Below, one piece after another: positions 6,568 through 17,172 of a DNA stretch of 44,503 nt. A program made the translations under genes and the position numbers. Location of the stretch: the NCBI GenBank assembly GCA_964619155.1, contig CAZUEM010000010.1, positions 1-44,503 of the forward strand, in the 5' to 3' direction. Under the pieces are notes generated by a model. The model saw only the letters and a list, made by a program, of their open reading frames with translations. It had not been told where the DNA came from and did not search any database. How positions within the stretch are numbered: the first letter of the stretch is position 1; every line of letters begins with the position of its first letter. This DNA comes from CAIXRL01 sp964619155 (GTDB lineage Bacteria; Eisenbacteria; RBG-16-71-46).

Positions 6568-7491
6568 CTATCTCAGGCGCACCACGCTATGCCTCGCAAC
6601 AGGGGTATCGTTAACCGACATCCGCACGAAGTAGACCCCGGCGGGCACGGGTCGTCCGCCGCCATCACGTCCATCCCATGCCAGCACGTGGCTGCCCGGC
6701 TCGTGCGTACCAGATGCGACAACGGACACAATTCGGCCTGCCACATCAACCACCTCTATCCTCACGCTGCTCCGCTTGGTGATTGAAAACGCAATCCCCA
6801 CTCGCGAGGTGGCTGGGTTCGGCCTCGGGCTCTCGAGTCGCGCAGAGCCACTTCCCCCCACAGAATCGACCTCAACAGTTGGTGTCGCAGGCCCCGTAGG
6901 GACCAAGGCCTCTCCGTGAAACTCAGCGTCCCACAAGGTGGGGCCGGTGGAGGCCAGAGGGTCCTCCATGATGTCCAACTCGTTTGTGACTACCGGCGGA
7001 CTTGCGTATGGGACTACGTAGAATGTCCCCAACCCGGGCGCCCCTGTCGCTTCGACACTGAATCCACTGACCTCCATCCCGGAGTACATGAGGGTGTTTG
7101 GCGGCTCGATCGACCCAAGGTCATAGGGCTGGGAGTCATCTGTGCCGATCGCCGCCCACGCGACACTGGCCCTGCCCTGATAGTCGCGTATGCCAATCCA
7201 TCCGGGCGGTGAGCTGATTGCTGCGACGCCGCCCGCCGGCGCAACACCGAATAACGCAAACGGAGGCGACGCGTAGCCGACGTTCTTTATCGTGTAACTA
7301 TATTGATAGCGGTTCAGCCCTGCAAGAAACTGCGTGGTGCAAAGGAGGCTGACGTCCAGGGTTTCGGTAAGGCCACGACTCACCGGGCGCGCGCCACCGC
7401 CCTTCGCTCCGCTGTCGCGAGGTTGGCCATCTGCCTTCGACAGCAATGCAGCGAGAAGGCTGATCAATGCGAGACTGCCCAGGCGTCCCAC
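6568..7491 (-). CDS. Secreted protein of unknown function with FlgD-Ig C-terminal sorting domain
   Basis: 307 residues if started at GTG 7491, chosen because AGGAG lies seven bases upstream and a hydrophobic signal segment (GRLGSLALISLLAALLSKA) follows at once; an in-frame ATG further upstream at 7557 lies inside the preceding gene. The middle part (about 60-210) is a beta-rich region without a motif I recognise. The C-terminal 85 residues are a FlgD-Ig/type-A-like domain: SPRPNPATSRV, VDVAGRIVSVV, LAWDGRDGGGR and GVYFVRM. Such tails direct or anchor exported proteins in FCB bacteria. The gene follows the LAS peptidase gene by 10 bases, so they form an operon, and both have visibly lower GC than the surroundings. 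Confidence 0.75.
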   Translation of the reverse strand: MGRLGSLALISLLAALLSKADGQPRDSGAKGGGARPVSRGLTETLDVSLLCTTQFLAGLNRYQYSYTIKNVGYASPPFALFGVAPAGGVAAISSPPGWIGIRDYQGRASVAWAAIGTDDSQPYDLGSIEPPNTLMYSGMEVSGFSVEATGAPGLGTFYVVPYASPPVVTNELDIMEDPLASTGPTLWDAEFHGEALVPTGPATPTVEVDSVGGSGSARLESPRPNPATSRVGIAFSITKRSSVRIEVVDVAGRIVSVVASGTHEPGSHVLAWDGRDGGGRPVPAGVYFVRMSVNDTPVARHSVVRLR

Positions 7492-7501
7492 GATCGTACT
7501 C

Positions 7502-9448
7502 CTATCTCCTCGCGTGATCCCGCAAGCTAATGTGGAAATGCGGGCACGACGCGTCATTGTAGCCAGTGTGGTGCAGGACCTTGAAGTCGTTTTCGAGAAT
7601 CCTCTTGAGCGCTAGGAGCGCCATTTTCCCCTTGCTGAAATAGTAGTCACTTGGACCGCAGTTGTTGTTCGTCTTGATGTCAGCGGCCCAGCCATAGGAA
7701 TGGGAGAAATGGGGAGGGGACCATGTGGCCATATAGTCGAAGGTCCCGCCCCATTCGATAGAAATGTCATTGACGGCAATGTAGTTTGGGGTTGAGTAGT
7801 TGGCGTCGGACCAGGCCTTGAAGAGCCCTGCTGCCTTGCGAAGCGCTTGGATCATCCCCGGTCGGGCGAAATGATTCCAGTGGTTGTAGTAGTCCTGCGT
7901 TCCTGCAAGACCAGAGGAGTGGCGGATGCTGCCGCCGGTGAGATAGAGGGAGTCCGTTAGGACGGCGACTCGTTCCGAAAGCGCGTTGTACATGGATGAA
8001 CAGAAGCGAAACACCGTGTCGCGGGCGCCGTAATGTGGGTCTGCGGCGTAGCTGCCGAACATCATGACGTTCAAGACTCCGGAGGTGTGTGGCCAGGTGT
8101 GCTTGACGCGAAAGCTCCAGCCATCGGCGCCTGTGTTGCCATAGCACCTGTAGCCGCCCGACCCGTCGTTCAACGACTCGCACACCACACCGAGGGCATC
8201 GCCTGTCGCGGATCCGACATCTGGAATGCCGGACGTGTGGCAGTGGCCTCCAGAGCTCTCGGAGCGGCGGACCTCGATGGTCATGTTTATGTTCTTCTTG
8301 GGCTCACCGAAGCAGTCATCAACCCAGTACACGGCGCTGCGATATTGCCGCACGAGAGCTCGTTGGGAGAAGAACGAAGGGTAGGAGGTTAGATCGCAGA
8401 GGGCCGTGTTGCCGGGTGCGAGGAGGTGGCACCATCCGGCGGGCCAAGTGGCACCACCGTAAGTTCCATCGGGCGGGAACTTGACGTGACGGTCGCCGCA
8501 GTAGAACGCGTCTTGGGGAAGGAGTTGGGGGGGGTCGAGGCCGATCGCAACCGTGTCGAAGTAGGCCGGCAGTGGGGCATATAGCAGAGCATTCGCGAGG
8601 GTGTCGCTTGCGCCGCTGTCGAGGGTGTACATCAAGTCATACGGACCGGGCACGAGGACGCCTTGTGGGATGGCGAATCGAATTCCCGCGCTCCCAGGGA
8701 GCGGTTCAAGAGCATCTCCGGGCACCATTGGTTGGCCTGGGCGAAGAAGAGCGACCTGGTGCGGTGTGGAGGGGAATGGCCCCTCCAGCTCAAATGAGCG
8801 GGCGGCAACGGCGACGGAGTAGGGGTGCGAGCGCAGGGCCAGCGGGGGTGTGTCTTCATGAGCAAACAGAGCGAGGCCTGGCGATAGCACTCCACGTCCC
8901 GATCGCACGGTCGCCCAGCCGAGGACCTGCAGGGTGTCAATGGCGCCGAGGCTGTCTTCGACCATTACCCGAGCAATCCGGAACTCAGCCGGAATGACGG
9001 TATCCGCCTGTGCGGTTCGCATGAAGCGGATGGGCATGCTGATCCGCCCTACGCTAGCCGAGGGCGAAGGGTAAACGCAGAACGTGTCGGGGGGCAGGGA
9101 TGGGTGCCCAACAGGATAGACTTGCCGATCGGTGCAGGCGGGCACTTGCGACTGCGAGAGCGGCGTGTAGTCGTTCTGGTCCCATTGGGACCACCAGCGG
9201 AGGTCGAGGGCAACTGCGCGTGCGGACTGGACGCCTTCGAGACGCACGTAGACCGAAAACGTGTCAGCAGGCAGTTGGGTTCGGTCCACGCTCCAACCCT
9301 CAACTCCTGTGGGCCGCGCCGCGGACGGGCTCCAATCAAGCCAGGTCACGGCGCCGGAGTTGAGGCCTCCGCTCGCGGTGGCGGCCATGCAGAGAAGGAA
9401 GGCCGAAGCTGAGCCGATGAAGGCCGTAGCCTGTTTGAGGAGGCGCAT
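7502..9448 (-). CDS. Secreted protein with C-terminal LAS-type (M15/M74-like) metallopeptidase signature
   Basis: 648 residues from ATG 9448, chosen over an upstream start because GGAG sits six bases before it and a signal peptide (RLLKQATAFIGSASAFLL...) follows immediately. Residues 40-330 look like beta-sandwich surface modules. A Cys-containing middle section follows. At 582-591 SHSYGWAADI fits the LAS zinc signature HxxGxAxD (H583, D590), and PHFHI at 636-640 fits the terminal HxH (H637/H639). LAS enzymes cut peptidoglycan peptides or act as D-Ala-D-Ala peptidases. This assignment rests on those two motifs in the right order, with only about 45 residues between them. It lies upstream of a FlgD-tailed gene in a low-GC segment, suggesting recent transfer. 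Confidence 0.65.
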   Translation of the reverse strand: MRLLKQATAFIGSASAFLLCMAATASGGLNSGAVTWLDWSPSAARPTGVEGWSVDRTQLPADTFSVYVRLEGVQSARAVALDLRWWSQWDQNDYTPLSQSQVPACTDRQVYPVGHPSLPPDTFCVYPSPSASVGRISMPIRFMRTAQADTVIPAEFRIARVMVEDSLGAIDTLQVLGWATVRSGRGVLSPGLALFAHEDTPPLALRSHPYSVAVAARSFELEGPFPSTPHQVALLRPGQPMVPGDALEPLPGSAGIRFAIPQGVLVPGPYDLMYTLDSGASDTLANALLYAPLPAYFDTVAIGLDPPQLLPQDAFYCGDRHVKFPPDGTYGGATWPAGWCHLLAPGNTALCDLTSYPSFFSQRALVRQYRSAVYWVDDCFGEPKKNINMTIEVRRSESSGGHCHTSGIPDVGSATGDALGVVCESLNDGSGGYRCYGNTGADGWSFRVKHTWPHTSGVLNVMMFGSYAADPHYGARDTVFRFCSSMYNALSERVAVLTDSLYLTGGSIRHSSGLAGTQDYYNHWNHFARPGMIQALRKAAGLFKAWSDANYSTPNYIAVNDISIEWGGTFDYMATWSPPHFSHSYGWAADIKTNNNCGPSDYYFSKGKMALLALKRILENDFKVLHHTGYNDASCPHFHISLRDHARR

Positions 9449-9733
9449 GCGGACTCCGAGTTGAGAGGCCAGAGCTGGTCCGAAGACGCGTGTATAGAGC
9501 ATGAGTTGAGGCTATAGTCAATCACACCGGGAGTGGTCTGTGTACCAGGGGATGCGGGGCAAGGCACGGCTCTCCAGCTGGCGAATGCACAGCCGAGCGT
9601 CGGTACTTGCATGCAGGGCGGGACGATTAGGGATGAAGTCGCGGCTGGCCAGCCACAGTACTGGAACCGAGCTCTGATGAACCAGTTCGCCATCATGTTC
9701 GAGGGAAGGCTGCCGGCGTGACCGGGACGGCGC
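9449..9733. other. Intergenic region upstream of the low-GC pair
   Basis: 285 bases between the LAS peptidase start and the argF stop. It has the same lower-GC texture as the pair and holds a plausible minus-strand promoter (9491-9521). The rest shows short open frames on both strands but no start signal, family resemblance or codon pattern that would support a gene. Confidence 0.4.
9491..9521 (-). promoter_or_regulatory. Candidate sigma70-like promoter for the LAS peptidase operon
   Basis: Read on the minus strand, TTGACT (9521-9516) is followed after 19 bases by TATACA (9496-9491), about 43 bases before the ATG at 9448. The spacing is slightly long, but the AT-rich boxes stand out in a GC-rich genome. 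Confidence 0.4.
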
Positions 9734-10726
9734 TTACACAGAAATCCGGATAGGCCCCGCCGGCTCGCCCACCCCGACGCCGCGCGCCCGGCTTGCCCTT
9801 CGCCCTCCCGCGGCCAGCGCCACCATGAGCGCCTTCTGCAGATGCAGGCGGTTCTCGGCCTGCTCGACCACGAGGCTCTGCGGACCGTCGATGACCTCGT
9901 CGGTCACCTCCTCGCCGCGGTGCGCGGGCAGGCAGTGCATGAACACCGCGTCGTCCTTCGCCAGCGACATGAGCGCGGCGTCCACGGTGTAGCCCGCGAA
10001 CGAGACCGTGCGCCACTGCGCTTCTTCCTCCTGGCCCATGCTGGTCCAGGTATCCGTGTACACCACGTCGGCGCCGCGCACGGCCTCGCGCGGCTCGCGC
10101 ACGCGGCGCACGCGCCCGCCGCTCAGGCGCTCGGCCTCGAGGAACAGGCCCGCGTCGGGTTCGAACCCGTCGGGCACGGCGACGCGCAGGCCGAACCCGA
10201 AGAGGGTCGCGGCCTCGAGCCAGGAGTGCAGCACGTTGTTGCCGTCGCCCACCCACGCCACCTCGATCGCGTCGAGGTCGCGCCCGCGCCGCCAGAGCGT
10301 GTAGAGGTCGGCGAGGATCTGGCAGGGATGCGAGTGGTCGGTCAGCGCGTTGATGACCGGCACGGTGGCGTGCGCGGCGAGCTTCTGGACGAGCGAGTGC
10401 GTGAACGTGCGCACCACGACCAGGTCCACCATGCCCGAGAGCACGTGCGCGACGTCGGGCACGCTCTCGCGGCCGGTCTCGCTCACCTCGACCAGCCCGA
10501 GGTCCACGGCGTCGCCGCCCAGCTCGTGCATGCCGACGGTGAACGACACGCGCGTCCGCAGCGAGGGCTTGTGGAAGACGAGCGCCGCGGTCCTGCCCGC
10601 GAGCGGGCGCGGCGCCTCGGGGGTGCCGCGCAACGCGCGCAGGCGGTCGGCCTCGGTGAACAGGCCGGTCACCCAGGCGCGCTCCAGACCCATGAGGTCC
10701 ACGAGGTGCTCGGGAGCGTTCTTCAC
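9734..10726 (-). CDS. argF: Ornithine carbamoyltransferase
   Basis: 330 residues. It transfers the carbamoyl group from carbamoyl phosphate to ornithine, giving citrulline in the cytoplasm. KPSLRTRVSF (S55-R59) is the carbamoyl-phosphate loop, HPCQ (133-136) and HCLP (264-267) are the conserved active-site motifs, and TSMGQE (228-233) is the SMG ornithine-binding loop, which argues against the acetylornithine or succinylornithine versions. Start chosen at GTG 10726, since AAGGAGG lies seven bases upstream; an open frame extends much further but in the wrong frame of argH. It is the last gene of the arg operon and the only one with a real gap (35 bases) before it, with its own strong ribosome-binding site. 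The C-terminal 25 residues are a non-conserved Arg/Gly-rich tail. Confidence 0.95.
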   Translation of the reverse strand: MKNAPEHLVDLMGLERAWVTGLFTEADRLRALRGTPEAPRPLAGRTAALVFHKPSLRTRVSFTVGMHELGGDAVDLGLVEVSETGRESVPDVAHVLSGMVDLVVVRTFTHSLVQKLAAHATVPVINALTDHSHPCQILADLYTLWRRGRDLDAIEVAWVGDGNNVLHSWLEAATLFGFGLRVAVPDGFEPDAGLFLEAERLSGGRVRRVREPREAVRGADVVYTDTWTSMGQEEEAQWRTVSFAGYTVDAALMSLAKDDAVFMHCLPAHRGEEVTDEVIDGPQSLVVEQAENRLHLQKALMVALAAGGRRASRARGVGVGEPAGPIRISV

Positions 10727-10761
10727 GGTCGTTCCTCCTTCGCGGCCCGGCGGCGCGGGCG

Positions 10762-12793
10762 TCACGAGATGATGGGCAGGCCCGCGTCCCCGAACGCGAC
10801 CTGCGGCATGGGCAGGGTGTAGGCGCGCGCGCCCTTCGCGGCCTCTTCCGAGGCGCCGGGCACGAGGTCGAGCGAGACGGCGACCTCGTCGCACGCGTGG
10901 CGGCGCGGGCACTTCATGCAGTCGGTCCAGACCTTTCGGGGCAGGCCCTCGCGCTGGACCACGACGAAGCCGTTGCGCGCGAAGAACTCGACCTCGCGCG
11001 TGAGCGCGATGACGCGCGGCAGGCCGAGCGCGCGGGCGTCGCCGACGACGGCTTCGACGAGCGCGGCGCCGAGGCCCTTGCCGTGCGAGTCCGGCCGCAC
11101 GGCGAGCGAGCGCACCTCGCCGAGGTCGCGCCACAGGAGCCGCAATGCGGCGGTGGCGATCACGGCGCCCCCTTCCTCGGCGACCCAGAACTCGCGCACG
11201 CACTGGAACAGCTCGCTCACCGGGCGCGGCAGCAGCACGCCCTGCGCGACGTAGTCGGCCATGACCGCGGCGATGCCGGGCACGTCGTCCACGCGCGCGC
11301 GGCGGATCACCACGCCGTCCTCGCGGCGCAGGACTTCCGGCCTGGGCGCGGACGACGAGGCGGGCAGCGGGGCGCGGGCGCCGGTGGTGAAGTCGGCGGT
11401 GACGGGCAGCGACTCGCCGGGCCCGAGACCCAGGCGCGCGTCGGCGTGCGCGAGCTGCTCGGCGACCGAGCCGGGGCCCGCGCCGGGCGCGTGCGAGCGG
11501 CGCGCGAGCGCGGACTCGACGGAGAGCGCGGCGAGTCGCTCGCCGGTCAAGCCGGCGTGGATCGCGAGCCGCTCTTCATCCGACAGCGCGGCGGGCTCGA
11601 CGCCCTTCGCCTCGGCCGCGGCCCAAAGCTGCCCCACCGCGCGGTGCGCGTCGCGGAACGGCACGCCGTCCTCGACCAGCGCGTCGGCCAGCTCGACGGC
11701 GAGCAGGTCGGGCGTCAGGCCGGCGGCGAGCTTCTCGGGGTTGGGCTTCAGGGCCGCGATCGCGGGCGCGAGCGCCTCGAGCAGCGAGTCGAGATGCACG
11801 GCCGTGTCGAAGACGGCTTCCTTGTCTTCCTGCAGGTCCTTCTGGTACGCGCTCGGCAGGCCCTTGAGTAGCACGGCGAGCCGCTGCGCGTTCGCCAGGA
11901 ACCGCGCCGCCTTGCCGCGCGCCAGCTCGAACAGGTCCGGGTTGCGCTTCTGCGGCAGCAGGCTCGAGCCGGTGCTGAACCCGTCCGGCGCGGCGAACCA
12001 GCCGAAGCCGGGCGAGCAGGCGAGCACGAGGTCCTCGGCGAGGCGCGACAGGTGCAGGCCCAGCATCGCGGCGGCGTTCAGGTACTCGAGCGCGAAGTCG
12101 CGGTCGCCCACGGCGTCCATGCTGTTGGCGGCGAGGCGCGAGAACCCGAGCCGCTGCGCCAGCGCGTAGCGGTCGTAGCGCAGCGGCGAGCCCGCCACCG
12201 CGCCCGAGCCGAGCGGCATGCGGTCGGCGGCCTCGCGCGCGGCGGCGAAGCGCTCCTCGTCGCGCTCGAATGCCGCGACGTGCGCCAGCCAGAAGTGCGC
12301 GAGCAGCACGGGCTGCGCGGGCTGCAGGTGCGTGTACGCGGCGCAGGCGAGGTCGCCCGCCGCGTGCGCCTGCCCCACGAGCGCGCGCTCGAGCTGGCGC
12401 ACGTCCTCGATCGCCTGGTCGCAGAGCGCCATCACGCGCATGCGGAAGAGGGTCGCGACTTGGTCGTTGCGGCTGCGCCCGGTGTGGAGCCGCCGCGCGG
12501 GGTCGCCGCAGCGGACGGCCAGCTCGGCTTCGACCGCCGAGTGCACGTCCTCGCCCGTGAGCCGCACCGAGCCGGCGGCGAGGCCGGCCTCCAGGTCGTC
12601 CGCCGCCGCGACCAGCGCGTCGCGCTCGGCCGCCGCGAGCACGCCGCACTCGGCGAGCGTCTCGGCGTACGCGCGCGTCAGCGCCAGCTCCTCGGGCCAG
12701 AGGATCCGGTCCACGGGCAGCGAGTCGTTGAGCCGCTGCGCGCGCGGGTCGAGCCCGGCCGCGAGGCGGCCGGCCCACACGGCGGGCCGGGCG

Positions 12794-12801
<8 letters not shown>
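10762..12801 (-). CDS. argH: Argininosuccinate lyase fused to ArgA-type N-acetylglutamate synthase
   Basis: 679 residues. Residues 1-465 are ArgH: HTGRSRNDQ (106-114), THLQPAQP (157-164, catalytic His) and the mobile signature loop GSSLLPQKRNPD (278-289; Leu and Arg replace the usual Met and Lys). After a Pro/Ala/Ser linker, residues 498-640 form a GNAT acetyltransferase with the acetyl-CoA loop RPDSHGKGLGAAL. Its C-terminal Cys motif DCMKCPRRHACDE is characteristic of short ArgA-type N-acetylglutamate synthases. The protein therefore combines the first and last steps of arginine synthesis, like the ArgH(A) fusions known from marine gammaproteobacteria. It overlaps argG by eight bases. Start ATG 12801 is preceded by the end of argG. 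Confidence 0.93.
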
Positions 12802-14046
<1,245 letters not shown>

Positions 14047-14050
<4 letters not shown>

Positions 14051-15306
14051 TTCGCGTCTCCCTTCGTGGCTTCCGCCTGCAGGGCCGTGAGCGCGCGGTC
14101 GAGCGCGCCGAGGGCCTCCGCGATTTCGTCCTTCGTCACCGTGAGGGGCGGCAGGAGCCGCACCGCGCGCTCGCCGCCGCGCACGAGCAGCAGGCCCTGT
14201 TCGCGGGCCGCCGCCACGAGCTGCGGCGCGCCGAAGCCGGCCGCCGGGTCCAGGTCCACCGCGCGCAGCAGGCCGAGCCCGCGCGCCTCGCGCACCGACT
14301 CGTGCTTCGTCGCGATCGCGTGCAGGCCCTGCTCCAGTTCACCGGCCGCGGCGCGCACCTGCGTGAGGAACCCGGGCTTGTTCACCTTCCCGAGCGCCCA
14401 GCGCGCCGCCGCGGCGCACACCGGGTTGCCGCCGAACGTGCAGCCGTGCATGCCGGGCGCGAGCGTCGAGGCGGCCTCGACCGTCATGAGCACGGCGCCG
14501 ATCGGCAGGCCCGCGCCGAGCGCCTTGCTGAGCACCGTGTAGTCGGCGCGCACGCCGAAGTGCTCCTGCGCCAGCAGCCGCCCGGTGCGGCCCATGCCGG
14601 TCTGGACCTCGTCCACGATGAGCGCCGCGCGCAGCGCGTCGGCGCGCTCGCGTACGCCGCGCAGAAACTCGCGCGTGCCGGGCACCGCGCCGGCCTCGCC
14701 CTGCACGCACTCGACCACGATGGCGCAGACGTTGTCGTCGAGCACCGCGTCGAGCAGCGCGAGGTCGTTGTAGGGCGCGAAGCGCACGCCCGGGACGAGC
14801 GGCTGGAACGGCTCGCGGAAGGCCGGGCTGTGCGTGGCCGAGAGCGCGAAGCCCGTGCGGCCGTGGAAGCCCCCCTCGAACGCGACGATGTCGCGGCCCG
14901 GGCGGTTCTTCGCCCGCGCGCGGGCGCGCGCGAACTTGAGCGCGGCCTCCATGCCCTCGGTGCCCGAGTTGCAGAAGAAGACGCGCTCGTAGCCTGTCGC
15001 CTCGGTCAGCTCGCGCGCGAGCGCCACGGCCGGGCCGTTCGCGAACAGGTTCGAGACGTGGCCGAGGGTGCCGAGCTGCGCCGCCACGACCTCGCCGAGC
15101 CCCTCGGGCGCGTGGCCGAGGGCGTTGACCGCGATGCCGCTCACGAAGTCGAGGTAGGTGCGGCCCGTCACGTCGGTGACGCGCGCGCCCTTGCCGGCGG
15201 CCAGCTCGAGGCGCGGCAGCGGGTAGACCGGCGCGTGCAGCTCGATCTCGGCGGCGGCGAAGCCGGCCGCGACCGGCGCGGGCTGGAGCACGGCGGTGTC
15301 AGGCAT
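14047..15306 (-). CDS. argD: Acetylornithine aminotransferase
   Basis: 419 residues, class III PLP aminotransferase. It converts N-acetylglutamate semialdehyde to N-acetylornithine using glutamate. NSGTEGMEAALK (113-124) binds the PLP phosphate, GGFHGRT (145-151) stacks on the ring, VDEVQTGMGRTG has the ring-nitrogen aspartate D232, and VLSKALGAG provides the Schiff-base lysine K261. Start chosen at ATG 15306, which overlaps the argB stop by eight bases; an upstream open frame of 36 codons is low-complexity and inside argB. The class also includes LysJ/DapC-type enzymes, but the operon context supports ArgD. Confidence 0.95.
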
Positions 15307-16105
15307 GGGAGGCCTCCGGGTGGGCGATGAGCGCGGTGCCCGCGCCGGCGCCGTCGAGGAGCGACGCGAGCGTCGCGGGTCCGTTCCAGCAGGCGATGTG
15401 CGCGCGCGCGACACCGGCCGCGAGCGCGGCGGCCGCGGCGCGCAGCTTGGGGCGCATGCCGCCTTCCACCTCGGGGCGCGCGAGCGCGGCTTCGATGTCC
15501 GCGGCGGCCAGCTCGCGCACCACCTCCCCGCCGAGCTTGAGGCCCGGCGCGTCGGAGAGCAGCACCAGCTCGGCCGCCCCGAGCGCCGCCGCCACCGCCG
15601 CGGCCGCGTCGTCGGCGTTCACGTTGAGCAGCTCGCCCGCGTGCGCGCCGAGGCTCGCCAGCACGGGCGTGCGGCCCTGCGCGAGCAGCGAGGCGAGCAG
15701 CGACGGGTCGGCGCCGCCGGCTTCGCCGACGGCGCCGAGCACCGACGCCCGTGCGTGCGGCCGCACTTCCAGGATGCCGCCGTCCATGACCGAGAGGCCC
15801 ACCGCGTCCACGCCGCGCGCGCGCAGCGCCGCCACGAGCCGCTTGTTCGCGAGCCCGGCCAGCACCGCCGCGACCACGTCGAGCGTGGGCCCGTCGGTGA
15901 CGCGCAGGCCGTCGGTGAAGCGCGCCTCGAGCCCGAGCTTGAGGCACCACTGCGTCACCTCGGCGCCGCCGCCGTGCACGACCACGGCCGGACGGCCGAG
16001 CGCCGCGAGCGCGCCCGCGAACTCCGCGGCCGCGCCGGGCGCCTCGAGCGCGCGGCCGCCGAGCTTCACGACCACCGGCCGGACGTGCTTCGGGCCGGGG
16101 GTCAC
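15299..16105 (-). CDS. argB: Acetylglutamate kinase
   Basis: 268 residues, amino-acid kinase fold. It phosphorylates N-acetylglutamate. VVKLGGRAL (12-20) has the catalytic lysine K14. VVHGGGAEVT (42-51) is the glycine-rich loop, FTDGLRVTD contains the substrate-binding arginine, and LLNVNADDAAAAVA is the conserved NAD region. The sequence lacks the long N-terminal helix seen in the arginine-inhibited hexameric type, so it may be an arginine-insensitive dimer (inference). GTG at 16105 overlaps the argC TGA; another GTG one codon upstream is equally possible. Confidence 0.94.
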   Translation of the reverse strand: MTPGPKHVRPVVVKLGGRALEAPGAAAEFAGALAALGRPAVVVHGGGAEVTQWCLKLGLEARFTDGLRVTDGPTLDVVAAVLAGLANKRLVAALRARGVDAVGLSVMDGGILEVRPHARASVLGAVGEAGGADPSLLASLLAQGRTPVLASLGAHAGELLNVNADDAAAAVAAALGAAELVLLSDAPGLKLGGEVVRELAAADIEAALARPEVEGGMRPKLRAAAAALAAGVARAHIACWNGPATLASLLDGAGAGTALIAHPEASHA

Positions 16106-17172
16106 CACGGGCTGCCGTGCACCGGGAGGGCCCAGCCCTCGGGCCAGCCGAGGAGCAGGTTCAGGTTCTGCAGCGCCTGCCCGGCCGCGCCCTTGACGAG
16201 GTTGTCGATGGCCGTGGTCGCCACGAGCGTGCGCCCGCCGTGGACGGTCGTGACCGCGAGGTCGCAGCGGTTCGAGTTCTTGACCGCGCGCGTCTCGGGC
16301 CACGAGCCCGGCGGCAGCACGCGCACGAACGGCTCGTCGCGGTAGCGGTGCGCGTAGGCCGCGTGCGCGTCCTCGGGCGCGAGCGGGCGCACGAGCGGCG
16401 CGATCGCCGTGAGCAGGATGCCGCGCGCCATCGGCGCGAGTTGCGGCACGAACGCCACCGCCGTCGGCGTCCGGCCGAGGCGCGCGAAGTTGCGCGTCAT
16501 CTCCGGCACGTGCGCGTGCACCTCGCCCGCGCGGTAGATGGACGCCCCGCCGTCCTGCTCGACGAACGACGTGCCGAGCGCGGCCTTGCGGCCCGCGCCG
16601 CTCACGCCCGAGAGCGCCGTGATCGTGGCCGCGCCGGTGAGCCAGCCCAGCTCGAGCGCCGGCAGCAGCGCCAGCGTCGCCGCGGTCGGGTAGCAGCCCG
16701 GGTTGGCGATGCGCGTCGCGCCCGCCAGCGAGTCGCGGAACGCCTCGGGCAGGCCGTAGACGTAACCGTCCACGCCGTCGCGGTGGTCCTGCGAGAGGTC
16801 CACGATGCGCGGCACGCGCGCGATCCAGTCGGCGTGTTCGGCCGCGAACGCGCGCCAGGCGCCGTGCGGCAGGCAGGCCACGAGCGTGTCGAACGCGCCC
16901 TCCTCGAAGAGCGCGGGCAGCTGGCCGGGTGTGACCGGGTCGGGCAGCCGCGACAGCCGCGCGTCGATGCCGGGCATCAGCTCGGCGGCGGGGCGCCCGG
17001 CGTGCTCGCGCGAGACGAGCGCGCCGATCGAGACGCCGTCGTGGCCGAGGGTGAGGCGCACGAACTCCTGCCCGGAATAGCCGCTCGCGCCGAGCACGGC
17101 GACGCGGGCGGTGCGGCGGGCGGCGCCGTTCGTGGAAGCGGTGGCGACGGCGGGCAGGGTCGGAGCGGTCAC
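16102..17172 (-). CDS. argC: N-acetyl-gamma-glutamyl-phosphate reductase
   Basis: 356 residues. It reduces N-acetylglutamyl phosphate to the semialdehyde with NADPH. VLGASGYSGQE (26-36) is the dinucleotide-binding loop, and RIANPGCYPTAA carries the catalytic cysteine C160. HVPEMTRN and VPQLAPMARGI are the substrate-binding segments typical of ArgC type 1. The first 20 residues are a low-complexity extension before the Rossmann strand. The GTG start at 17172 overlaps the argR TGA (GTGA). This is the first enzyme gene after the regulator, and it is translationally coupled to it. Confidence 0.95.
   Translation of the reverse strand: MTAPTLPAVATASTNGAARRTARVAVLGASGYSGQEFVRLTLGHDGVSIGALVSREHAGRPAAELMPGIDARLSRLPDPVTPGQLPALFEEGAFDTLVACLPHGAWRAFAAEHADWIARVPRIVDLSQDHRDGVDGYVYGLPEAFRDSLAGATRIANPGCYPTAATLALLPALELGWLTGAATITALSGVSGAGRKAALGTSFVEQDGGASIYRAGEVHAHVPEMTRNFARLGRTPTAVAFVPQLAPMARGILLTAIAPLVRPLAPEDAHAAYAHRYRDEPFVRVLPPGSWPETRAVKNSNRCDLAVTTVHGGRTLVATTAIDNLVKGAAGQALQNLNLLLGWPEGWALPVHGSPW

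Noticed and set aside
9533..9721. 62-codon plus-strand frame between the LAS peptidase and argF
   Set aside because: No ribosome site, no recognisable family, and it sits in a gap that also opens in other frames; not enough to call a gene.
9734..10726. argF as N-acetylornithine or N-succinylornithine carbamoyltransferase
   Set aside because: The SMG loop (TSMGQE) of ordinary ornithine carbamoyltransferase is present, and HPCQ/HCLP motifs are standard.
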